A stretch of 64,000 nt of DNA from Hafnia alvei (GTDB lineage Bacteria; Pseudomonadota; Gammaproteobacteria; Enterobacterales; Enterobacteriaceae). Both the position numbers and the translations under genes were made by a program. Where the stretch lies: NCBI RefSeq assembly GCF_900095695.1, contig NZ_FMIQ01000068.1, positions 1 to 64,000 on the forward strand, in the 5' to 3' direction. The notes under the pieces are model-generated. The model was not told the origin of the DNA and did not search any database. It saw only the letters and a list, made by a program, of their open reading frames with translations. This document shows, piece after piece, positions 29,505-37,880 of the stretch (position 1 is its first letter; each line of letters begins with the position of its first letter).

Positions 29505-30908
29505 ATGAGCGTGATAAATCCGCATCTAAAAATAGAGCACAGTAAAAGCATGCCGCTAGACGATGCCGTTGAGCGCAGGCTACCAATTGCGCAGCTGTTC
29601 ACGTTAGGTCTGCAACATGTTCTTGTTATGTATGCTGGTGCCGTTGCTGTGCCTCTGGTTATCGGAGGCAGCCTAGGTTTACCAAAAGACCAAATCGCTT
29701 TTTTAATTAGTTCAGACCTTTTCTGCTGCGGCGTAGTGACGCTGTTGCAATGTTTGGGTATTGGCCGTTTCGCAGGTATCCGACTCCCCGTTATCATGTC
29801 TGTCACATTCGCCGCGGTAACTCCGATGTTGGCGATTGGCGCAGATCCTAATATAGGGCTGACGGGAATATTCGGTGCCACAATAGCATCAGGGATTATT
29901 GCAACATTACTCGTTCCCGTGATTGGGCGACTTATGCCATTGTTTCCGACGGTTGTGACCGGCGTAGTTATTACCTCTATCGGTATTAGCATTATGCAGG
30001 TGGGTATTGATTGGGCCGCCGGTGGAAAAGGTAATCCTGATTACGGTAGCCCAATATATATTGGTACCTCGCTCTTAGTGCTGGTTTTTATTCTGCTAGT
30101 GACCCGTTTTGCTAAAGGTTTCTTGTGTAATATTTCTGTACTGCTCGGCATTCTTTTTGGTTTTGCCATTGCTTATTCTATGGGGAAGGTGAATTTCGCT
30201 GGATTAGATAACGCCGCATGGTTTGCTCCTATAAAGCCATTTGCATTTGGTATGCCTACATTTGAACCTGTCAGTATTCTTACGCTCACCATTATTATGC
30301 TAATTACCTTCATCGAATCGATGGGGATGTTTCTTGCCCTTGGCGATATTGTGGGAAGACCAACTAAACAAGCCGATATTATTCGTGGTTTACGAGTAGA
30401 TGGAATCGGCACCGTTATTGGCGGGCTGTTTAATAGTTTTCCACATACTTCTTTTTCACAGAACGTTGGTTTGGTTAGCGTAACGGGTATTTCCAGTCGT
30501 TGGGTTTGTGTTATGTCGGGCGGGATTTTAATTCTCTTCGGCTTGATCCCTAAAATGGCGCTTATCGTTGCCTCTATTCCACAGTTCGTGTTGGGCGGTG
30601 CCGGTATAGTGATGTTTGGAATGGTTCTGGCAACCGGGATCCGTATTCTTTCACGTGCTAACTACAGCACCAATCGCTACAACCTTTACATCGTTGCTAT
30701 CAGTATTGGTATCGGCATGATACCTACCGTGTCACATGATTTTTTTAGCCAGCTACCAGCGGCAATTCAGCCATTACTGCATAGCGGTATTTTATTAGCT
30801 ACCGTATGCGCGGTAAGCCTCAATCTCTATTTCAATGGCTATCATCCAGATAAGGAATCAGATAGCAATAACGTTGAAAATGAAGCTGCACAAGAAATAA
30901 CTGAATAA
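29505..30908 (+). CDS. NCS2-family purine (urate/xanthine) permease, UacT-like
   Basis: 467-residue inner-membrane proton symporter of the nucleobase-ascorbate transporter family with about 12-14 helices. Closest by eye to E. coli UacT (YgfU): shared G-L-Q-H-V-L-V-M-Y-A-G-A-V-A-V-P, F-C-C-G-V-V-T-L-L-Q-C and M-V-L-A-T-G-I-R-I-L-S-R. The signature motif reads Q-N-V-G-L-V-S-V-T-G-I-S, whereas E. coli UacT has an arginine after the threonine; the glycine is the form seen in xanthine-specific XanQ. Substrate may therefore be xanthine, urate or both. Start: ATG 29505 (AAGGAG 10 nt upstream); GTG 29499 is possible. A second permease and a deaminase follow on the same strand. Confidence 0.88.
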   Translation: MSVINPHLKIEHSKSMPLDDAVERRLPIAQLFTLGLQHVLVMYAGAVAVPLVIGGSLGLPKDQIAFLISSDLFCCGVVTLLQCLGIGRFAGIRLPVIMSVTFAAVTPMLAIGADPNIGLTGIFGATIASGIIATLLVPVIGRLMPLFPTVVTGVVITSIGISIMQVGIDWAAGGKGNPDYGSPIYIGTSLLVLVFILLVTRFAKGFLCNISVLLGILFGFAIAYSMGKVNFAGLDNAAWFAPIKPFAFGMPTFEPVSILTLTIIMLITFIESMGMFLALGDIVGRPTKQADIIRGLRVDGIGTVIGGLFNSFPHTSFSQNVGLVSVTGISSRWVCVMSGGILILFGLIPKMALIVASIPQFVLGGAGIVMFGMVLATGIRILSRANYSTNRYNLYIVAISIGIGMIPTVSHDFFSQLPAAIQPLLHSGILLATVCAVSLNLYFNGYHPDKESDSNNVENEAAQEITE

Positions 30909-31005
30909 ACAGATTTAACCGAGATGTCGATCATGGAGAGGGGCCATGTTCTACATGCCATCAAATGAAATGTATAAATAATACTCGCAGATAGAGGGCG
31001 TTATT

Positions 31006-32505
31006 GTGAAAGCGATTAATCGTATGGAAAATTATTTACAGGAGAGCCAAACCTCCCCTCAAAAGAAAGCAGATGTCGATCCTGTCGATGAAATATTGCC
31101 GATTGGACAAATGTTGGTTTACGGTTTTCAGCACGTATTAGTCATGTATGCCGGTGCCATTGCGGTTCCTTTAATTATTGGTAAGGCGGTTGGGTTTACG
31201 CCGGAACAAATTATATTTTTAATCAGCACCGATCTCTTTATATGTGGCTGCGGTACGATCCTGCAGTCAATAGGCTTATTGAATATTATTGGTAGCAAAC
31301 TCCCAATTGTTCAGGGGTGCACCTTCGCTGCGCTTATTCCGATGACGCTTATCGGCCAACAGTATGGCATTGGCGGTATTTCAGGCGCGGTTATTGTTGC
31401 CGGGGTATTTACGCTACTGTGTGCTCCTTTTGTATGCAAACTTGTCCGCTTTTTCCCTAAAGCCGTTATGGGCACGATAGTGACGCTTATTGGTCTGTCG
31501 ATCTTACCGGTCGCAGGAGGATGGATCGGCGGTGGAGATCTCGATGCAGTAAGTTTCGGCAGCTACGGTTCGCTGCTGATGGCCTTATTTACGTTGGCCG
31601 TAGTGATGCTAATTTATACCTTTGGCAAAGGCATGTTGAAGAATGTGGCTGTGCTGGTGGGAATTATCATTGGCACACTGGGATATTACTTCATGGGAAA
31701 ACTCGATCTTTCCCAAGTGGCATCGACCAGTTGGATGACATTCCCATACCCAATGCGCTTTGCGGTTCCTGAATTTCATCTCTTTCCTGCCGTGTTGATG
31801 TGTATGGTGATGGTCGTTGTCATGGTAGAAACCATGTCTTCGATGATGGCCATGGGGGAAATCGTGGACCGCCCAGCAGATCAAAAAACCTTAAAACGTG
31901 GCCTGTACGCCTGTGGGTCTGCAACGTTGTTTGGCGGCTTTTTTAATATGTTCCCCTATGCAGCCTTTGCTCAAAACGTAGGGCTTGTCAGCATGACCGG
32001 TGTTCGCAGCCGTTTCATTGTTGGAGTAGCAGGCTGCATTCTTATTACTCTTGGCCTGTTCCCAAAACTCGCGGCCTTTGTTGTCGCTGTGCCGAAGCCG
32101 GTGCTTGGCGGCGCAGGGATCGTTATGTTTGGCATGGTTGCTGTGTCAGGAATTCGAACGCTAGGACAGGTTGATTATCGTAATAACAATAATGGGATGG
32201 TTGTAGCGTTAACGCTCGGTCTTGGCATGTTACCGGTGATGGTTCCTCAGTTATTTCAACAAATGCCACAGGCCGCAGAGATGTTCCTACACAGCGGGAT
32301 TACCATTGGTACCGTTGTGGCAATAGGCGCTAATTTGATCCTGAATGGCCGCGATAGACAAGCAAAAATCCCTGGGTGCAAAGAGTGCGAGCTGCAAGAG
32401 GTCAATGTAAACAGCACGGCGGCTCGAGAGGTCTTTAGCACGACGCGCGAATATATCGCTATGCGGAGGAAGAGACAAAATGCACAAAAGAACGCTGCTC
32501 TTTAA
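31006..32505 (+). CDS. Second NCS2-family purine permease
   Basis: 499 residues, same family and topology as the preceding gene, but only moderately alike, so not a recent duplicate. Core motifs G-F-Q-H-V-L-V-M-Y-A-G-A-I-A-V-P, E-T-M-S-S-M-M-A-M-G-E and the signature Q-N-V-G-L-V-S-M-T-G-V-R are intact. A polar 35-residue N-terminal tail and a 50-residue C-terminal tail with three cysteines (P-G-C-K-E-C-E) are extra. Its 3' end overlaps the deaminase start by 26 nt, so these two are translationally linked. Probable role: import of a purine, possibly 8-oxoguanine, guanine or urate. The frame opens with GTG at 31006; the ATG at 31024 is another option. Confidence 0.85.
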   Translation: MKAINRMENYLQESQTSPQKKADVDPVDEILPIGQMLVYGFQHVLVMYAGAIAVPLIIGKAVGFTPEQIIFLISTDLFICGCGTILQSIGLLNIIGSKLPIVQGCTFAALIPMTLIGQQYGIGGISGAVIVAGVFTLLCAPFVCKLVRFFPKAVMGTIVTLIGLSILPVAGGWIGGGDLDAVSFGSYGSLLMALFTLAVVMLIYTFGKGMLKNVAVLVGIIIGTLGYYFMGKLDLSQVASTSWMTFPYPMRFAVPEFHLFPAVLMCMVMVVVMVETMSSMMAMGEIVDRPADQKTLKRGLYACGSATLFGGFFNMFPYAAFAQNVGLVSMTGVRSRFIVGVAGCILITLGLFPKLAAFVVAVPKPVLGGAGIVMFGMVAVSGIRTLGQVDYRNNNNGMVVALTLGLGMLPVMVPQLFQQMPQAAEMFLHSGITIGTVVAIGANLILNGRDRQAKIPGCKECELQEVNVNSTAAREVFSTTREYIAMRRKRQNAQKNAAL

Positions 32506-33847
32506 GAACGCGGAATTACTCGTCACGATGGATGACGAACGACGAGAAATTAGAGGTGGTTGCCTGCTGGTGGAGGGAAATCGCATCGTTGCCGTTGGTG
32601 GTGACGAGCTTTGTGCTGCACCGGCAGATGAAGAAATAGACCTGCGTGGACATATCGTTATTCCTGGACTGATCAATACACATCATCATATGTTTCAGTC
32701 TTTGACGCGTGTGATACCTGATGCGCAGGACGGTGAGCTTTTTGACTGGCTAAATAATCTTTATCCCATTTGGGCTGGGCTCACCCCAGAGATGATCCGA
32801 GTTTCGACTCAAACCGCGATGGCTGAACTGATGCTTTCGGGGTGTACCACTTCCAGCGATCATCTCTATGTTTATCCAAACGGTTGTCGTTTAGACGACA
32901 GCATTGATGGAGCTCGTGAAATAGGCATGCGCTTCCATGCTTGCCGAGGAAGTATGAGCGTAGGGCGCAGTAAAGGGGGCTTACCGCCAGATGAATTAGT
33001 CGAAAATGAACAGGCTATTTTAGAAGACTCATTGCGCTTAATTTATAGCTACCACGACGCCCAGCGCTATAGCATGTTGCGTATCGCGTTGGCTCCTTGC
33101 TCGCCTTTTTCTGTTAGCCGCGAGTTAATGGTGAAAACAGCGCAGATGGCGCGCGAACATGGTGTTTCACTTCATACCCATTTAGCTGAAAATGACAGCG
33201 ATGTAAGCTACAGTCAGGCGCACTTTGGCATGACGCCAGCGCAGTACGCCGAAGATTTAGGATGGGTTGGAACCGATGTTTGGCATGCACACTGTGTCAA
33301 ACTGGATAGGGCTGGGATTTCGTTGTTTGCGAGAACCGGAACCGGTGTGGCGCATTGCCCATGTTCAAATATGAGATTGGCATCAGGCATTGCTCCTATT
33401 CGCACGATGCTTGATGAAGGTGTGTCTGTTGGCCTTGGCGTTGACGGTTCAGCATCTAACGATGCAGGAAACATGATCGCAGAAACGCGGCAGGCGCTGC
33501 TATTGCAGCGGGTTGGCTTCGGCCCTGATGCCATGAATGCAAGGCAGGCTTTAGAGATCGCGACGCGTGGTGGTGCGAAAGTACTTAACCGAGACGATAT
33601 TGGCTATTTAGCCACTGGTATGGCCGCTGATTTTGTTGCGTTTGATCTCAATACTTTGAATCTTGCAGGGGCTAAACACGATCCGCTGGCGGCGTTAGTT
33701 TTCTGTACGCCAGGGAATGTGGCTTTCAGCGTGATTAATGGGCAAGTTGTCATCCGTGAAGGGACATTGCAGACCATTGACTTACCTTCGGTTGTGCAAC
33801 ATCACAATCGTTTAGCATGCTTATTAGTGAATAGACATCGGCTGTAA
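32480..33847 (+). CDS. 8-oxoguanine-deaminase-type amidohydrolase
   Basis: 455-residue TIM-barrel metal hydrolase of the amidohydrolase superfamily (atrazine chlorohydrolase/SsnA group). Metal ligands: N-T-H-H-H-M-F near residue 68, H-T-H-L-A-E-N-D near 235, the histidine of W-H-A-H-C-V-K, and the aspartate in G-V-D-G-S-A-S-N-D. The Q-S-L-T-R-V-I-P and H-C-P-C-S-N-M-R-L-A-S-G stretches resemble the enzymes that deaminate 8-oxoguanine to urate. Context fits: two purine permeases in the same operon and a xanthine-dehydrogenase-type enzyme 6 kb away. Guanine, isoxanthopterin or another purine-like substrate is possible. Confidence 0.8.
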   Translation: MHKRTLLFKNAELLVTMDDERREIRGGCLLVEGNRIVAVGGDELCAAPADEEIDLRGHIVIPGLINTHHHMFQSLTRVIPDAQDGELFDWLNNLYPIWAGLTPEMIRVSTQTAMAELMLSGCTTSSDHLYVYPNGCRLDDSIDGAREIGMRFHACRGSMSVGRSKGGLPPDELVENEQAILEDSLRLIYSYHDAQRYSMLRIALAPCSPFSVSRELMVKTAQMAREHGVSLHTHLAENDSDVSYSQAHFGMTPAQYAEDLGWVGTDVWHAHCVKLDRAGISLFARTGTGVAHCPCSNMRLASGIAPIRTMLDEGVSVGLGVDGSASNDAGNMIAETRQALLLQRVGFGPDAMNARQALEIATRGGAKVLNRDDIGYLATGMAADFVAFDLNTLNLAGAKHDPLAALVFCTPGNVAFSVINGQVVIREGTLQTIDLPSVVQHHNRLACLLVNRHRL

Positions 33848-33859
33848 TTGATATCACCT

Positions 33860-34123
33860 TCAGCGGCGTCTTTGTCTAAGCCAAGCATGGCAAAGACAAT
33901 AGACGCCAATGGGGATAAGTAAAAGAGCAACTGCCGCTGCGATCAACGCCATCACGGTGTTTAGTCCCGTCGTCCATCCGAGTACAAATCCCACTGCGCT
34001 AATAGCATTGAGTGGATTGAAGCTTACGGGCATATTTTCAGCTTTAGAAAGTAAGTCGAGTAAAACTACCTGCATTTCAAATACGATAATCGCCGTAAAA
34101 AGGCTAATCAGTCGGAGTCTCAT
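33860..34123 (-). CDS. Small two-helix membrane protein of unknown function, coupled to elyC
   Basis: 87 residues. A hydrophobic N-terminal segment (residues 4-26), a polar middle, a second hydrophobic stretch (about 40-80) that could form one or two helices, and a basic tail (R-Q-R-R-R). I do not recognise the family. Its ATG overlaps the elyC stop codon (ATGA), so the two are translated together; a role in the same envelope process is an inference. In E. coli no such gene follows elyC. Confidence 0.55.
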   Translation of the reverse strand: MRLRLISLFTAIIVFEMQVVLLDLLSKAENMPVSFNPLNAISAVGFVLGWTTGLNTVMALIAAAVALLLIPIGVYCLCHAWLRQRRR

Positions 34124-34890
34124 TTTTCACCCTTTGTCGTGATAATTGCCTGCCACCAACTCCCCAAAGTTTCATACCATGCTCGTTCGCTATGACCAAG
34201 ATAAAGCGGCGAAGGTAGCCAACGTTCCCAAGGATTTAACGGCGACGAAATAGCTAATTGATTGGCTGGAACGGGGATCGGACTAAGCCCCTCGGCCTTA
34301 AAAAAGCGTAATGCGCGAGTCAAATGGTTTGCCGACGTGACCAGCAGGACTTTCTGCTGGTCTGTGATTTTAGCCACCTCTTTAGCCTCTTGCTGCGTAT
34401 CGCGCGGCTTATCAAGCACAATAATTTTATCCGCAGGAACGCCTAAACTTTCTGCCACGTTGGCAGCAACGCGTGCGCTGCTCACCGGGTTGCCGATAGC
34501 CGCAGCGCCGGTGAAAATAATTTTGGCATTGGGATTCATTTCAAGCTGGCGGATCCCTTCTGTGACGCGCGGCAAACTGTTGTTAATTAGGTTTGAGCTG
34601 GGTGCCCAATCAGGGTTAAAAGTATAACCGCCACCGAGCACTACGATGTAATCTGCGTTGCTCGTTTGGTTTAATGTAGGATAGCTATTTTCAAGCGGAG
34701 CCAGTATTCGATCGGCGACAGGTTGTAGGCTTAGCAGCAAGATCCCAAGCCAACCGAGAGAAATGCAGATTTTTCCTAGTCGTAGCCAGCGCGTCCAGCA
34801 GATAAAAATCAGGCCTACCGCGACGATCAGCAGCAACAGAGGAAGAGGCAAAAGTAGCCCGCCGATAAACTTTTTTAGCGTAAACAGCAT
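34120..34890 (-). CDS. elyC: Envelope biogenesis factor ElyC (DUF218)
   Basis: 256 residues. Two N-terminal membrane helices (residues 8-60), then a periplasmic DUF218 domain: V-V-L-G-G-G near residue 85, F-T-G-A-A near 122, L-V-T-S-A-N-H-L-x-R-A near 185. In E. coli (ycbC) it is needed for peptidoglycan synthesis at low temperature and affects lipid-carrier homeostasis. Divergent from cmoM and convergent with the oxoguanine deaminase. The start ATG has AAAGG at a long distance; no better start is visible. Confidence 0.92.
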   Translation of the reverse strand: MLFTLKKFIGGLLLPLPLLLLIVAVGLIFICWTRWLRLGKICISLGWLGILLLSLQPVADRILAPLENSYPTLNQTSNADYIVVLGGGYTFNPDWAPSSNLINNSLPRVTEGIRQLEMNPNAKIIFTGAAAIGNPVSSARVAANVAESLGVPADKIIVLDKPRDTQQEAKEVAKITDQQKVLLVTSANHLTRALRFFKAEGLSPIPVPANQLAISSPLNPWERWLPSPLYLGHSERAWYETLGSWWQAIITTKGEK

Positions 34891-35054
34891 GAATCAGGTG
34901 CCTTTCTGAATGAAAAAACGACATCTAGATAGAATATATGGCCGATAAGATTCATTCTAAGCCAGCCTGTGTCAAAATAGCAGGTTTAAAGCGTCCCTCA
35001 CGGGGAGATTTTTCTGGTGGTGCGCTGTGCAAATATTCAGGAGCCGACATATTC

Positions 35055-35852
35055 ATGAGTCGAGGTACGCAAGATCGTAATTTTGACAATATCGCTGAAA
35101 AATTTGCGCGCAACATTTACGGCACGACCAAAGGAAAAATCCGTCAGGCAGTGTTATGGCAGGATCTAGAACAGTTGCTGACGCAGCTCCCGCAAAGATC
35201 CTTACACATTCTTGATGCAGGCGGTGGGCTTGGGCAGGTATCCTGTGAGCTTGCCGCACGCGGTCATCAGATCACGCTCTGTGACATCTCGGGTGAAATG
35301 CTCAAGCGCGCGCAGGCTTATGCTGAAGAGAAAGGTGTGATCCAACACATGCGTTTTGTGCAAAGTCCGGCGCAAGAGATGCATCAGCATTTAGAACAGC
35401 CGGTTGATCTGATATTGTTCCATGCGGTTTTGGAATGGGTTGCTGAACCTCAAGAAACGTTGGCATCTTTGATAAAGTGCTTAACGCCGGGCGGCGCATT
35501 GTCGTTAATGTTCTATAACTACAATGGCCTGTTAATGCGAAATGTGATCATTGGCAATACGGCATACGTCAATCAAGGGATGCAAAAACGTAAGACACGC
35601 ACGTTGTCACCTGACCATCCGTTGGATCCACAAAAGGTGTACGGCTGGCTTGAAGACATTGGGCTGACAATTTCCGGTAAAACGGGCGTGCGGGTATTCC
35701 ATGATTACCTACGAGACAAGACGCAACAAATTGAGGCTTTTGATGATCTATTAGCGCTGGAGCAGCGTTATTGTCGTCAGGAGCCTTTTGTGAGTTTGGG
35801 GCGCTACATCCATGTGATGGCGCACAAACCCGACACGAAGGACCAACTATGA
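35055..35852 (+). CDS. cmoM: tRNA 5-carboxymethoxyuridine methyltransferase CmoM
   Basis: SAM-dependent methyltransferase (E. coli SmtA/CmoM) that makes the methyl ester of cmo5U34 in tRNAs for Ala, Ser, Pro and Thr. 265 residues. SAM motif I is L-D-A-G-G-G-L-G-Q near residue 55; the family stretch [12 protein letters not shown] opens the protein and [10 protein letters not shown] lies mid-protein. Start: ATG 35055, since the upstream frame is not conserved. It overlaps mukF by 4 nt (ATGA), and cmoM-mukF-mukE-mukB form one coupled operon. Confidence 0.95.
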   Translation: MSRGTQDRNFDNIAEKFARNIYGTTKGKIRQAVLWQDLEQLLTQLPQRSLHILDAGGGLGQVSCELAARGHQITLCDISGEMLKRAQAYAEEKGVIQHMRFVQSPAQEMHQHLEQPVDLILFHAVLEWVAEPQETLASLIKCLTPGGALSLMFYNYNGLLMRNVIIGNTAYVNQGMQKRKTRTLSPDHPLDPQKVYGWLEDIGLTISGKTGVRVFHDYLRDKTQQIEAFDDLLALEQRYCRQEPFVSLGRYIHVMAHKPDTKDQL

Positions 35853-37171
35853 GTGATTTCTCCCAGACTGTACCGGAGCTGGTTGCCTGGGCGCGGAAAA
35901 ATGACTTTTCAATTTCACTTCCCACCGAACGTTTGGCGTTCATTTTGGCTATTGCCACTTTGAACAGCGAACGACTTGACGGTGAGATGAGTGAAGGTGA
36001 ACTGATCGATGCATTCCGACACGTCAGCAAAGCTTTTGAACAAACACATGAAACGGTAGCCATCCGTGCCAATAATGCGATTAACGATCTCGTTAAGCAG
36101 CGCCTGCTAAACCGCTTTACCAGCGAGTTAGCCGATGGAAATGCAATCTATCGTTTGACGCCGTTAGGCATTGGCATTACGGATTACTATATTCGTCAGC
36201 GAGAGTTCTCAACGCTGCGCCTGTCTATGCAGCTGTCTATCGTGGCGCAAGAGCTACGCAGCGCAGCCGAAGCGGCAGAAGAGGGTGGTGATGAGTATCA
36301 CTGGCATCGTAATGTGTTTGCCCCGCTGAAATACTCTGTTGCTGAGATTTTTGACAGTATCGACTTAACTCAGCGCATCATGGATGAACAGCAGCAGGGC
36401 GTTAAAGCAGATATTGCGGCGTTGCTGAATAAAGACTGGCGTGCTGCTATCTCAAGCTGTGAAGTTCTGCTCTCGGAAACTTCAGGCACCTTGCGCGAAT
36501 TGCAAGATACGCTTGAAGCGGCGGGTGATAAGCTGCAGGCAAACCTGCTGCGAATCCAAGACGCCAACCTGAATAACCCTGATTTGGCATTCGTTGACAA
36601 ACTGGTGTTTGATCTGCAAAACAAGTTAGACCGCATTATTAGTTGGGGCCAGTTGACCATCGATCTGTGGATCGGCTACGACAGACACGTGCATAAGTTT
36701 ATCCGTACCGCGATCGATATGGATAAAAACCGAGTCTTTGCTCAGCGTTTACGCCAATCAGTACAGAACTACTTTGATAACCCGTGGGCACTGACCATTG
36801 CCAATGCCGATCGTCTGTTCGATATGCGTGATGAAGAGCTCGCGTTGCTGAACGAAGAGGTCACCGGCGAACTGCCTCCGGATATGGAGTACGAAGAGTT
36901 CTCTGAGATCCGTGAGCAGCTGGCAGCAATGATTGAGCAAGAGTTGAAGATTTATCAAAAAGAACAGCGTCCATTGGATTTAGGCGCGGTTTTGCGCGAA
37001 TACCTAACCCAGTATCCGCGCCAACGTCATTTCGATTTGGCAAGAATTTTGGTCGACCAAGCGGTTCGCTTAGGTGTGGCTGAAGCTGATTTCACCGGAT
37101 TACCTGCTCAATGGCAGGCAATCAATGATTACGGAGCCAAGGTACAGGCCCATGTCATCGACAAATACTGA
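35849..37171 (+). CDS. mukF: Chromosome partition protein MukF (kleisin)
   Basis: 440-residue kleisin that bridges the MukB heads and recruits MukE in the MukBEF condensin. The N-terminal winged-helix dimerisation domain is in residues 1-110, a long helical middle carries the [12 protein letters not shown] stretch, and the C-terminal winged helix ends [14 protein letters not shown] exactly as in E. coli. The start overlaps the cmoM stop. Its own end overlaps mukE by 20 nt. Confidence 0.97.
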   Translation: MSDFSQTVPELVAWARKNDFSISLPTERLAFILAIATLNSERLDGEMSEGELIDAFRHVSKAFEQTHETVAIRANNAINDLVKQRLLNRFTSELADGNAIYRLTPLGIGITDYYIRQREFSTLRLSMQLSIVAQELRSAAEAAEEGGDEYHWHRNVFAPLKYSVAEIFDSIDLTQRIMDEQQQGVKADIAALLNKDWRAAISSCEVLLSETSGTLRELQDTLEAAGDKLQANLLRIQDANLNNPDLAFVDKLVFDLQNKLDRIISWGQLTIDLWIGYDRHVHKFIRTAIDMDKNRVFAQRLRQSVQNYFDNPWALTIANADRLFDMRDEELALLNEEVTGELPPDMEYEEFSEIREQLAAMIEQELKIYQKEQRPLDLGAVLREYLTQYPRQRHFDLARILVDQAVRLGVAEADFTGLPAQWQAINDYGAKVQAHVIDKY

Positions 37172-37880
37172 AAATATGATGCCAGCTAAACTGGCGCTAG
37201 CGGTGTTTAACCCGCTATTCCCTGCACTGGATAGCCAACTGCGATCCGGACGTCACATCGGCATTGATGAGCTAGATAACCATGCTTTCCTGATGGATTT
37301 CCAGGACGAGCTTGAATTATTTTATAGCCGTTATAACGTTGAGCTCATCCGCGCTCCTGAAGGTTTCTTCTATCTCAGGCCGCGTTCGACCACATTGATC
37401 CCACGTTCGGTGCTGTCTGAACTGGATATGATGGTCGGAAAAATCCTGTGTTATCTCTACCTTAGCCCTGAGCGTTTGGCGCATGAAGGCATTTTCAGCC
37501 AGCAAGAACTCTATGATGAGTTACTGTCTTTGGCCGATGAAAACAAGCTGCTGAAATACGTTAACCAGCGTTCAACTGGCTCGGATCTCGACCGCCAGAA
37601 ACTGCAGGAGAAAGTGCGTACCTCATTAAATCGTCTACGCCGTTTGGGCATGGTCTATTTCATGGGGAATGACAGCACAAAATTCCGCATCACCGAAGCG
37701 GTGTTCCGCTTTGGTGCAGATGTGCGTAGCGGTGACGATCCACGTGAATCCCAGTTGAGAATGATCCGTGACGGCGAAGCCATGCCGTTAGAAAACACGT
37801 TATCACTGAATGATGAAAACGAAGAAAACGAATCCAGTGCGGACGGTAGCGCGGACAACGCGGAGGATGAACAGGAATGA
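37152..37880 (+). CDS. mukE: Chromosome partition protein MukE
   Basis: 242-residue accessory (KITE) subunit of MukBEF with tandem winged helices. Conserved [14 protein letters not shown] near residue 40 and [15 protein letters not shown] near 85. The C-terminus is an acidic tail longer than in E. coli (E. coli about 234 residues). Start: ATG 37152 inside mukF, giving M-S-S-T-N as in E. coli; the frame upstream is mukF in another phase. Overlaps mukB by 4 nt. Confidence 0.96.
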   Translation: MSSTNTENMMPAKLALAVFNPLFPALDSQLRSGRHIGIDELDNHAFLMDFQDELELFYSRYNVELIRAPEGFFYLRPRSTTLIPRSVLSELDMMVGKILCYLYLSPERLAHEGIFSQQELYDELLSLADENKLLKYVNQRSTGSDLDRQKLQEKVRTSLNRLRRLGMVYFMGNDSTKFRITEAVFRFGADVRSGDDPRESQLRMIRDGEAMPLENTLSLNDENEENESSADGSADNAEDEQE

